DNA of 64,000 bases, taken from Rehmannia glutinosa (Eukaryota; Streptophyta; Magnoliopsida; Lamiales; Orobanchaceae). The notes under the pieces were generated by a model. The model searched no databases, was not told where the DNA came from, and was given only the letters and a program-made list of their open reading frames with translations. Positions within the stretch are counted from its first letter, which is position 1, and the number at the start of each line of letters is the position of its first letter. The position numbers were made by a program, and so were the translations under genes. Where the stretch lies: assembly GCA_016081115.2 (NCBI GenBank), contig JABTTQ020001795.1, forward strand, positions 744,001 through 808,000, written 5' to 3'. Shown piece after piece: positions 55,014-64,000 of this stretch.

Positions 55014-56809
55014 CTTTAAATTGCTTAACCTAGGAGATAGGCACTCAAAGCGGAGGCCCAAGATGCCCCGATGTATGATGTCTCTGTCGTTGTCGCTGGA
55101 TGATCTTGTGTAACCACAAAGGAACGTATACCTATTAAGGCTTAATTGCAAACTTAGTCCCGTAATTATAGGGAGTTTGCATTTTTGGTCCCATCGGGAT
55201 TTTAGTGGGCAATTTTGATACAATATTTCCAAAAATTCATGCATTAACAACCAAAATTCATGAAACACGAAAATCAATATCTAATCTAAGACAATGTATG
55301 ATTCCAAAACCACATAGTAGATGATTCCTGAGAGGTCAGGGAGTGTTTGCGATGACTAAAAAACAGTACTGCTTAGTTTTTGGCTGGAAAAAAATTTATT
55401 TTATTATGTTTGCAAATGCCAACTTTTGCTTCTGATGCTATTTCATTTAATCATAATTTATAAGTAAAGAGATTAGTGCTTTAGATTTCTGCTCCTGCTT
55501 ATGGTTTGACTTTCACAAATAAATAAACATTTTTTCCTAATTTTTCATCAAATACTCTTAATTTCAGATTCTCAACTTATTATTCTATTTTCAAATACCA
55601 CCAACTTTTAATTCTGCTTCAATAAAATACTTATTCTAAAAATAAAAGTTTTTGCAAACGCTCCCCACAAAAATAGTCATTAGGTCACTGCTAACCATAT
55701 AGGGATATGTAAAAATATATATATTAGTAATTAGATGTGTCCCGTGAGAAGATTTTTGGCAATATGAAGTTCTAGAAGGTCTTTCTTGGTCTTCAATGAG
55801 GTGAAAGGCCCCATTTTCTCTTGCATCACTAGAAGAAAAGGACAGTTGCAAAGTGAAAGCACCTTCCTCGTTTTTCATTGAATTAAACTCAATTTGAACA
55901 AAAAAGGTCCCTACTTATATTGTCCACTTTCCTCATTGCTTGCGCCATCACATCCAACTTCTTCCTGAAGAAAAGAAAAACACTTTTTCCTACTCTAATT
56001 AATCAAATTGAGGAAATGTGAAAGCTGGTGGGGGACGTACGTATAGTTCAGTCGTTTATAAGAGAAGAGTCAAGCGAATGTCATAAATACGACAAAAGTG
56101 CGACATTTATATAAAAATAACACCATTCTACTTGAAAAATTAGGCCCGAATTAATTTAAGATATTGTCCTGGTTTTTAAACTGACCGTATATTTGCATTG
56201 TGAAATGATAAAATTTGGTAATTTCTGTATTTTCAGGAAAAATTGTTTATTTCGACTTTAGGTATAATTTGACACTTACACAAGAGAGAAGTTAATACTT
56301 GATTAATAATGTCATTTATTGTATATGTCCATGTGCCAGCTCAAATGATAGTTTTATTCCTATCTTGTCCACATTCTGTGTGTTTTAAAATAATGTTGCA
56401 TCTCGCATTTTATTGTATAAATGATTGTCACGTGTTTTTTTTAACATTAATCATCAATTGTCTAATAAAAATCCACAATTTATGCTTGAAATTATATATG
56501 GTAATAAGATAATCATCTGTGGAGTGAAATAAGAGATAAAACATTATTTTTGGAATATAAGATCTAATCTGCTTCTCACATTTACGCCAAATCATATCGA
56601 GAAGTCAAAGCAAGCAATTCGGTCAAAACAATCAAAACATCCCCAGCATTTTTAAGTCATCTGCATTTCACGTCACAATATCCTAAATTTTAAAATTTTC
56701 GAGTAAAATTGGACTCAAATTCGAACATTCTCATCAGTAATAGGACTAAACTGAATTCTCTTCAATTTAATCATAACAGATTCTTGATGCCAATTCTGCA
56801 TATTTGCCT
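55014..56809. other. Intergenic region upstream of the P450
   Basis: No gene. 55130-55970 shares patches with 22375-22977. A short element with inverted ends lies at 55339-55665. The last kilobase is plain AT-rich DNA that probably includes the P450 promoter. Confidence 0.6.
55339..55665. mobile_element. Candidate MITE with GGGAG(T/C)GTTTGC ends
   Basis: GGGAGTGTTTGC at the left and GCAAACGCTCCC at the right form a 12-bp inverted pair with one mismatch. The related sequence at 22570-22600 lacks this 330-bp segment, which serves as an empty site. A clear TSD is not visible. Confidence 0.5.
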
Positions 56810-56817
56810 TATAAATA
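56810..56817 (+). promoter_or_regulatory. TATA box of the CYP94 gene
   Basis: TATAAATA 68 bases before the ATG at 56885, a spacing compatible with a short 5' leader. Confidence 0.65.
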
Positions 56818-56884
56818 CCCAAATTCTAAGCCACAAACCAGTCACCAACCTATTCAAACTTTCTAGTTTTTCTCTGCACCAAAC

Positions 56885-58395
56885 ATGTTGGATTTCCACT
56901 TCTCAACCTCAGTTATTTTCTGCATAATAGTTCCTCTAACTTTCTTTATCTTAGCCAAGCTGAAAACCATATTCAAATCCAAACCCACCAAACTACCAAA
57001 GTCATACCCAATAGTTGGTTCCTTCTTCACAATCTTAAAAAACAGAGAAAGGTATGTTCAATGGACATCAGAGATTGTAACATCCACCCCGAACCTAACT
57101 TTCCATCTCGACCGTCCGTTCGGCCGGAAGGCTATCACCACAGCCAACCCCGCCAACGTGGAGCACATTCTGAAATCTCACTTTCACAACTACGACAAAG
57201 GAGACCTTTTCAGAAACAATTTACGAGACTTTCTTGGCGACGGCATTTTCAACACCGATGGTGAGAAATGGAAGTTCCAGAGACAGGTTTCGAGCCACGA
57301 GTTCAACACAAAATCACTTAGGAAATTCGTCGAACAGGTGGTGGACTCTGAAATATCAGATCGCCTGATTCCAATTCTGGAAAACGCCGCGGAAAATAAA
57401 ACGGTGCTCGATTTTCAGGACATCCTTCAAAGATTTGCTTTCGACAACATTTGCAAGATCGCATTCGGGTATGACCCGGAATACCTGTCGCCATCTCTGC
57501 CGCAGGAGAAATTTGCACTCGCGTTTGAAAAAGCTGTAAAACTGTCCACCGACAGGTTTATCACGTTTATCCCTTATTTCTGGAAAATCAAGAGAGCTCT
57601 CAACATCGGATCCGAAAAACAACTCAAAATTGCCGTCAAGCAAGTACGAGAATTCGCGAAAGAAATAATCAGGAAGAAAAACAAGAAACTCAGGGAAAAT
57701 CATCTGATGATCTCCTGTCAAGATTCTTGGGCTCAGGCCATTCAGATGAAGATTTTGTAGCTGATATAGTGATAAGTTTCATATTGGCAGGCAAAGACAC
57801 AACTTCTGCTGCATTGACATGGTTTTTCTGGCTGCTTTCAGATCACCCACAAGTGGAAAATGAAATTCTTAGAGAAATCAATGAAAAATCATCAAAAACA
57901 GCATCAGCGTATGATGAAGTGAAAGACATGATTTATACTCACGCTTCACTTTGTGAAAGCATGAGGCTTTATCCTCCAGTCCCTGTGGACACAAAAGCAG
58001 CAGTAAACGACGACGTTTTGCCTGACGGGACTATTGTGAAGAAGGGGATGAGAGTGAGCTATCATCCTTATGCTATGGGGAGAGTTGAGAAGGTGTGGGG
58101 TAAGGATTGGGCGGAGTTCCGCCCTACACGGTGGTTGGAGAGAGAGGCGGCGGCGACTGAAAAGTGGAAGTTCGTAAACAGGGATTCGTATACTTATCCC
58201 GTGTTTCAGGCTGGGCCTAGAATATGTCTGGGGAAAGAAATGGCTTTTATTCAAATGAAGAGAGTGGTTGCCGGCGTCCTGCGGCGGTTTAGGGTGGTAC
58301 CTGTGGTGGTGGAAGGGGTGGAGCCAGTATACATAACGGACTTGACAGCAAAAATGAAGGGTGGTTTTCGAGTGAGGATTGAGGCGAGGGGCTGA
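56885..58395 (+). pseudogene. CYP94-type cytochrome P450 (fatty-acid omega-hydroxylase-like) with one frameshift
   Basis: P450s of the CYP94 family hydroxylate the omega end of fatty acids or jasmonoyl-isoleucine at the ER. The sequence looks nearest to CYP94A. ATG at 56885 opens a membrane anchor (SVIFCIIVPLTFFILAKL) and a proline-rich hinge (LPKSYPIVGSFF). Then come the helix-C WKFQRQ, I-helix AGKDTT (57787-57804), K-helix ESMR in CESMRLYPPVPVDTKAA, FRPTRW and the heme loop FQAGPRICLG with the ligand cysteine at 58225-58227. The stop is TGA 58393-58395. The gene is intronless, as is usual for CYP94, and about 505 codons in all. One base appears missing near 57700-57725: frame 1 runs to a TAG at 57758-57760 while the homologous frame continues from there. 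All catalytic motifs are intact, so this is either a recent pseudogene or a sequence error. Confidence 0.92.
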
Positions 58396-58539
58396 GGTTG
58401 GGTGTAGCATTTTAATTAGTAATTATTAGTGTTACCTTTTTTGGTGTTCTTTTTTTTGAGGGGCTTTTTTTTTTGAGCGATTTATTTTTGGTGTTAAATA
58501 ATAAGAATTTTCCTCTAGAATGTAGACGCCAGTACTTTG
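58396..58539. other. 3' flank of the P450
   Basis: T-rich, no other feature; probable 3' untranslated region with AATAAT near 58498. Confidence 0.4.
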
Positions 58540-59210
58540 TAAACAGATCAACAAGATTGTGACATGAGTGAATCGGTTGAACATCTACCTCTCCATTTTT
58601 TTTAGAATGTGTGGGAAAACTTTGGTGAAATATATTTGGTCCTGTCATCTTTTATGTAACCACCTCTTACTTGTGTTATGCATGTTGCATTATCATTATA
58701 AATAATAGTAAGAGTGTCTGTAACTGGCTTTAGATGACAAACATTTCATATATCGGATATAACTGATCTTAACCAAACATATTTTTTGCCAGCTTCATCA
58801 TGAAGAGCAATTATCTGAGAGTCATTAGAAGAAGTAGCTACTAATGTTTATTTGGCAGATCGTCATGATATAATTGTACCATTATAGCAAAATAAACAAC
58901 CAACTTGCGTTCGAGCCTTGTGCCGGCCAGATCTATATCCCCATCAGCATAATCGACTAATCTAGAGTTAGTGGATTTCTTGGAGTAGAATAAACTCAAA
59001 TCTATAATACCACTGAGGTAACGAAAAATGTGTTTAATACCATTCTAATGTCTCTGAGTTGCTCAATAATTGTACCGTGCAAGTAGATTTACTGCAAAAG
59101 AAAAATCTGGTTGAGTACATTATGCTAGATACATTAATGCTCCAATAGCATTAAGGTAAGGCACTTTAGGATCCAAAATTCTTCATCGGGTTTGATTCAC
59201 TTTTATATGT
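58540..59210 (-). pseudogene. Copia RT end / RNase H relic
   Basis: Minus-strand frames show decayed matches to the copia RT-RNase H stretch, such as RDIRMVLNTFFVTS for a RHWNGIKH-like segment, a degenerate GYADAGY box near 58930-58960, and SSSNDSQ then ALHDEAG-type words near 58790-58840. No LTR, and stops in every frame. Very old. Confidence 0.6.
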
Positions 59211-59339
59211 GCAAATATATGATTCATGTTTTATGCTAACAATTTGTTTATTTATTATATAATATTAACTTTCCTTTCACAAATAATAAGACTTGGACGG
59301 CCTTTCAGCATAAATCAAAATTTCAAACATGCAGTGATT

Positions 59340-59340
<1 letters not shown>

Positions 59341-59385
<45 letters not shown>

Positions 59386-59408
59386 CGCGCGCGCGCATAT
59401 ATATATAT
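59341..59408. repeat. Compound microsatellite (TA)n(TG)n(CG)n(TA)n
   Basis: Alternating purine-pyrimidine tract: TATATA, then TGTGTG (about 7 units), then CGCGCG (5 units), then TATATA. Such tracts can form Z-DNA. Confidence 0.9.
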
Positions 59409-59409
59409 G

Positions 59410-60898
59410 CAGAAAGATCCTTCTAATTAAGTGGCAAAATATCTTATACTATCTGATCAATATTACATGAAACATGCAATGATAGTCTTTTAATAAAGCT
59501 GCACGATAAATAAAATATGCAATGATCCCAAAGTAAAATATACATCAATATTTCAATAAACATGCAGTTATATCATTCTCAATATGCAACAACATTAGCA
59601 TATTATTAAATGACCAGTTATATATGAACTTATTTTAGACGTAAAAAGTTACAGGTTTTTTTTTCCGTCTAAGATGATTCAACGGAAAAATAATGAAGAA
59701 GATGGAAAGAAAACTATTTAGGGATGCTAACTTTTCGTGAGTGAATTTAATTAGGATTCAAGCAAACCAATTACGGATTCTCTTCCATAATTTGTAACGG
59801 TTCTTTGTTTTACATAGGCATCTCTTTGTGTTCTTTTACAAGATTACCCTTAATTTCAATAAATTTATTAAGTATTGATTATATTTGTCCCTTAAATTTG
59901 AGCCATCCGAAATTATAAAGCAACGACTGAGACCAGTCCCTACGATCTCACCCTAGACACTGGTCTCATTAAATTCATGCCATATATATGAATTGGATCA
60001 AATGATAACCAATTCCTTGTGTGGGTTCGTATGGACTAATCCCAGTCTTTATTAATTAAGATTTAATGGTCAATACTTCATCATTTAATGTAGGTGGTTG
60101 AGGACTAATTCATTAATATTATGGAAAGTAATGTAGTTTGCCCTAATCAGATAAGGAATTGGATAAAATGAGAACATAGGGCTAAATCACAACCATCCAA
60201 CAATTTATATCTGATGGATGCAAATTCACTAGAGGATGGTTTTCTAATAAACACATATCTTTTACTATTGCATATATTTGACCTTCTAAGTATGCATCAA
60301 TGAATCTCTAAATATACAACAACAAACTTTTAAATGTGCAGTAAAATTATTAGAGGTTGGCTTGATTATAGAAGATAATTTTATCATTTAATGATGGAAA
60401 AACACAACATGTAGGCAAAAACTTGTATAACACCGTCTTCCGGGTCTAAATCCGTAAGACAAATCCTTCTTACTCGACCCGCTTCTTATACCCACCCGGA
60501 TTCATTTTGTTTTCAGTTTTCTTTTTTAGTTTTAAACTAAGATTTTATTCTTCTTTTTTTTTCCTTTTCATGTTGTCTTCTTCTTATGTTCTTTTTCTCG
60601 CTTCTTCTCCCATGCTGACATAACTTCTCGTTTCGTCTAGCTTTGTGTTTATCATCCAATTTTTTTTGTTTTTTCTCGTTCTGTCTTTCTGAAGTATATT
60701 TCCTGCCGGTGGCCCGGTGGTTTTTACTCATGGCCGAAGTACCTTCCGAAGTGTCTTTCCACCATTGAAGTTAGCAGGTTTGTAAATTAGTTTGATAATT
60801 TCTGGAAAAAAAATGCACTATTTTTTATAAACATTTTTTTGGCCATTTTTTAGAGTTTACTGAAATTGAATAATTTGCAGATTTGTGTGTTGATCTTT
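59410..60898. other. Intergenic AT-rich DNA
   Basis: No supported gene. A short inverted pair (GAGACCAGT near 59929 and ACTGGTCTC near 59960) and a lysine/arginine-rich minus ORF of 64 codons at 60537-60731 were seen but are not convincing. Confidence 0.5.
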
Positions 60899-61255
60899 TT
60901 AATAAACTGCAGTTTTGTTGGATTTTGTTTTTAGATGGTGACTGGAATTGTTAGTTTTATTAATATGTGTGTTTAAGAATTTTGCTTAAAAGTATAAAAA
61001 ATTGCCTTCAAAGTATCAGAAATTTTCTTAAAAGTATCATAAATTTTCGTAAAAGTATCAGTTTTATGTCACTATATTTCAACATTGAAAATATATTTAT
61101 ATGACTCTACATGTATTTTAACATTGAACGTTTTGTTAAACTGCATTTTTGTTTGATTTATTTTTAGATGGTGACTGAAATTGTTAGATTTATTAATATG
61201 TATGTTTAAGAATTTTGCCTTTATAGTATTAGAAGTTGCCTTAAAAGTATCAGTT
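60899..61255. repeat. Imperfect direct duplication with AAAAGTATCA words
   Basis: 60899-61030 and 61139-61255 are two copies of one segment; both contain TAGATGGTGACTG, TTTATTAATATGT and TTTAAGAATTTTGC. They are followed by repeated AAAAGTATCA. Confidence 0.75.
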
Positions 61256-61935
61256 TTTTATAGTTGGAGATGTCACGACAGAAACATTTGATGTATAGGA
61301 CAAACAGGGGAAGAGACAACCTAGAAAAAAAAGGCACTGTAGTAAAAAGAACTCCGGAAAAAATTGATGAAAAATAAGAAAGTCCGGTGAAGGAAGGTAG
61401 CAATAGCCGTGAATTGGAAAAGGTGTTGTAGAAGAGATTCTAAAAAAAAAGATGACGAAAAATTTGATAAAAAAGTTAATACAACTGTTGATACCACAAA
61501 TGTTGATACTATATGTTTTTATCCCACAAAATAATGTTTTTTGTGAATGTTTTCTGACAAATTTTTAGTGATGATGTATGTAGTTTTTCTCATTTGCATC
61601 TTGTTTTATGTTGACAATTCTTTAGCTATTTTTGAAAATATTTATTTGTTGCTGAAAACTATCATATATAATCTGAAAAGTATCATTCAACGAGCTAGTA
61701 ATTTAAAATTATCATGTCTGCATTTTAAGTATTTCTGGGCAGTCCACTATCAATTGAAACAACCTAAAAGTATCATATATAATTTGAAAAGCATCGGTAA
61801 TTACATGAAAAGTATCAATATTCTGCACTGGGATATATAAAATATTTAAACATAATTGTGCATGTTAAAAGTATCAGAAATTAACTTAAATATATCATAA
61901 ATTGCTTTAAAAGTGTCACTATTTATCTAAAAAGT
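60985..61935. repeat. Scattered AAAAGTATCA motif repeats
   Basis: About a dozen copies of AAAAGTATCA or one-base variants occur, in clusters at 60987-61060, 61225-61250, 61676-61690, 61766-61815 and 61866-61930. A 97-codon ORF at 61547-61840 (NLKSI repeats) is a by-product of the motif. Confidence 0.7.
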
Positions 61936-61985
61936 GACCTAACTTATACATTGTATTTGGAAATATGTAAAATGCGAAACTATTA

Positions 61986-63486
61986 TGTTAGGAATTTTAT
62001 TGTTTAGATTTTGATGAATGCCATGTAAAACTTAGAATAGAAAGTTGGCACCCCAATTCTTGCTGTAAAATGTATTGTAACAATTAGAGCTGGCCAAGCT
62101 GAGTTAAGTCAGCTACGCCTTAACATGCAAGAAGACAATCAAGACTTGAAGGAAAACTCTGAGAGAGACAATTTGAGTATGGCAAAGAAAGAGCAGACAG
62201 AACTCGATCAAGAAGCGGTGAGATGCGGTGAGTGGAGCATCATCAAGTCAACTCAAGAGAAGCCAAGTCTCAAGTTGAAGTGAAGAGAGTCATCCATGAT
62301 TGGAAGTCGACTCTAAGTCACCTGGGGAAAGCAAGGAAATGCAATCAAGTCGAAGATAATCGAAAAAGAACCGTTGTACGTAAATCAAGAGATTTACTTA
62401 AACAAGTAATATCTCCATACCACCTTTCTGAGTGCTCGGTCCCGAAGCGTGCAAAAGGAATGAACCAATGGGAAGCACTACACCGTGTCGAACTCGAAAA
62501 AGGTGAAAGAACAATTCATACGAGGAATTGGCAATTCCAAGAACTCGCAAGGCAACGACGCAAAGTGACTTTCAAAAATAAGCCTATCTCTTCAACGGGC
62601 AAATTTTTGAAAGTTCACTATAAAAGGCCGAGGAGTTTGTTTGAGAAAAAAAAAGAAGATGACACACACGTGAGATATACAAGCACATTAGAAAATCTGA
62701 AACATTCTCAATCCTCAAGCCTACATTTCAAGTACATCAATCCAACACTCACCGTGAAGGAAAGAGAACTTCAATCGTTGAAGAGGAAACTTTTGAAAAC
62801 AAGGGGTCTACATTCCGGGAAGGATTGTAGAAAGGTTCAAGGTTGAACTAAGTCTTAAGCTTTTGGAGGGCTTCGTGATCAAATCCAAAGAGCTTGAGCA
62901 AGTGAGTCAGAGTAGCAAGGCTTTTTGCCCCGTGAAGAAGCCGAGTCGCACGAGAAGCCACGGTGAGTGATCAAGGCGTCTCGGATCGAGTCCCAAAGGA
63001 TCAAGTCGGCCAGTTGTGATCAAGACTTGTATCCGGATATTACCACTTTGTAAACCGATCATTACCTAGTGGATTCCTCCGGGAGTTGGAGAAGAGAGGA
63101 GTAGAAGAATTACCCCATCTTCGAACCTCTATAAAAATTTCATTGTGTCATTTACATTTCAAAGATTTAAATTCCCGCACTTTTAATCGCTTATATCTCA
63201 CGATAAATTTGCTATCCATTTGATAATTTATAAGTACTAAATCAAGCTCTAAAATCTTGCTTAATCAAACTTAAGGGTGTTAAGTCTTCCGCTGAAAAAC
63301 AAAACCACGGTTGAGTCAAATTATAGCCAACAACGAGTTACTCCATCAACGGCTCAATTTGAAGTCTGTTAAGAGATTAACTCTCTTGAGTGACTAATTC
63401 GATTGTCCATCAAGGACACAAGTGTAGAACTCAGTAGATTTAAAAAGACTAAATTGAAAATTTGGTAATCGAAAATTTGGATTCAA
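61986..63486 (+). repeat. LTR of element I (3' end lost)
   Basis: TGTTAGGAATTTTATTG onward matches the solo LTR. The match stops at GGATTCAAC, about 45 bases short of the expected LTR end. TATAAAA at 62619-62625. A 204-codon ORF spans the promoter and is not a gene. Confidence 0.85.
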
Positions 63487-64000
63487 CATGGGCATATGCC
63501 AAATCAAAGATATTGAATCAAATGAAGTGGTCCGCAAGGATGTAGACGAGAAAAATATGTATGTAGTGGATTGGTCAATCGCAACACCCAAAGACTGTCT
63601 ACTAGCAAAGAGCACAAATTTGAATCAAGTTGGTCGTGGCACAAAAAGCCGAGTCACCCGAATTTCAAAACGATCAACAAACTTGCAAGAAGTCATCTTG
63701 TGGAAGGACTTCCGGACTCGATACAAGAAGGAGAGTATATGTGACGATGTCGAAGGGAAAACAAATCAAGTCGTCATTCAAAGAAAAGACATGCCCATCC
63801 TCAACAAGAATATTGCATCCGCTTCATATGGATCTATTTGGCCCAAGTGGAACCGCCAAAGATAAGTGGAAAGAAATACACCTTGGTGGTAGTAGATGAC
63901 TACTCAAGATATACATGGACAATATTAATGTGTAAGAAGAAAGAAACTCTACAAAAACTACCACGGTGATGAAAAGGATTCAAAATGAGAAGTCAAACCA
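63487..64000 (+). pseudogene. pol: Copia pre-integrase and integrase start of element I
   Basis: Frames read VRKDVDEKNMYVVDWSIATP then DCLLAKSTNL, followed in a shifted frame by the HKK..HLNFKTINKLA-type zinc region near 63635-63690. KGKQIKSSFKEK lies near 63750. The integrase core begins LHPLHMDLFGPSG, with a shifted KKYTLVVVDDYSRYTW near 63870-63920. At least two frameshifts. Confidence 0.85.

Larger units (their letters stand above)
61986..64000 (+). mobile_element. Element I: copia retrotransposon with large internal deletion
   Basis: LTR 61986-63486 is followed directly by pre-integrase and integrase sequence, so the leader, gag and protease are missing. The element continues beyond the window. 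The LTR is the same family as the solo LTR at 45869-47433. Confidence 0.85.

Noticed and set aside
59226..59426. 66-codon ORF
   Set aside because: Created by the TA/TG/CG microsatellite.
59929..59964. Inverted pair GAGACCAGT / ACTGGTCTC as a MITE
   Set aside because: Too short, with no element between and no duplication.
60537..60731. 64-codon Lys/Arg-rich minus ORF
   Set aside because: Low-complexity T-rich plus strand gives such frames by chance.
61547..61840. 97-codon ORF with NLKSI repeats
   Set aside because: A by-product of the AAAAGTATCA repeats in AT-rich DNA.
62232..62846. 204-codon ORF in the LTR of element I
   Set aside because: Same reason: it reads through the LTR promoter and has no recognised domain.
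1..64000. tRNA, rRNA, organellar insertions and Helitrons
   Set aside because: No cloverleaf, rRNA or organellar gene sequence was recognised, and no TC...CTRR end with hairpin was convincing. Only tRNA-derived primer sites are present.

Overview
This is nuclear DNA of a flowering plant, most likely a eudicot. It contains an intronless CYP94-type cytochrome P450, a BAHD acyltransferase relic, and Athila-type Ty3 and several copia retroelements primed by tRNA-iMet or a TGGCGCC-type site. AT-rich intergenic DNA surrounds these. No rRNA, tRNA or CRISPR was seen. Almost all of the window is nested, decayed mobile DNA, as in pericentromeric or gene-poor arms. Names A to I are used for the retroelements.

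Layout. 1-7916: 3' part of Athila-type element A (pol, env-like ORF, two polypurine tracts, LTR). 7917-21989: one BAHD acyltransferase coding region cut into pieces by a hAT-like MITE (7930-8930, 8-bp TSD), a tandem LTR-retroelement array (9149-15107, 5-bp TSD around the whole array) and a minus-strand copia element F (15488-21738). F itself holds a Mutator-like element (18457-19962, 9-bp TSD) and an ATXR4-like SET-domain gene fragment. 22978-27848: copia element H. 28003-41460: Athila-type element B, whose 5' LTR is split by a complete SIRE-like copia element G (29230-36921, TSD GCTTG). 41461-48126: minus-strand Athila derivative C, its 5' LTR split by a solo copia LTR (45869-47433). 48127-52017: minus-strand gag-protease-only Ty3 element D. 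52018-52500: LTR remnant of the B family. 52501-55013: minus-strand copia E. 56885-58395: CYP94 P450 with one frameshift. 58540-59210: copia relic. 61986-64000: copia I, related to the solo LTR.

The non-textbook signals are these. (1) The array 9149-15107 is a non-autonomous retroelement carrying a captured villin (gelsolin-repeat) fragment in three units and a different payload in a fourth. (2) The LTR of G carries up to eight consecutive hairpins with an invariant GTGGT loop and compensatory stem changes, placed in the transcribed leader. (3) Five elements from two superfamilies each carry clusters of GC-rich dyad words just upstream of the LTR TATA box, and at least four repeat the same word inside the element. 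(4) Three different mobile elements here hold, or seem to hold, captured host gene sequence.

Only the P450 looks like a recent functional gene, and it needs one base to be open. All other coding regions are relics. Coordinates of decayed domains are approximate to about 10-50 bases; TSD and LTR ends given to the base were read directly.
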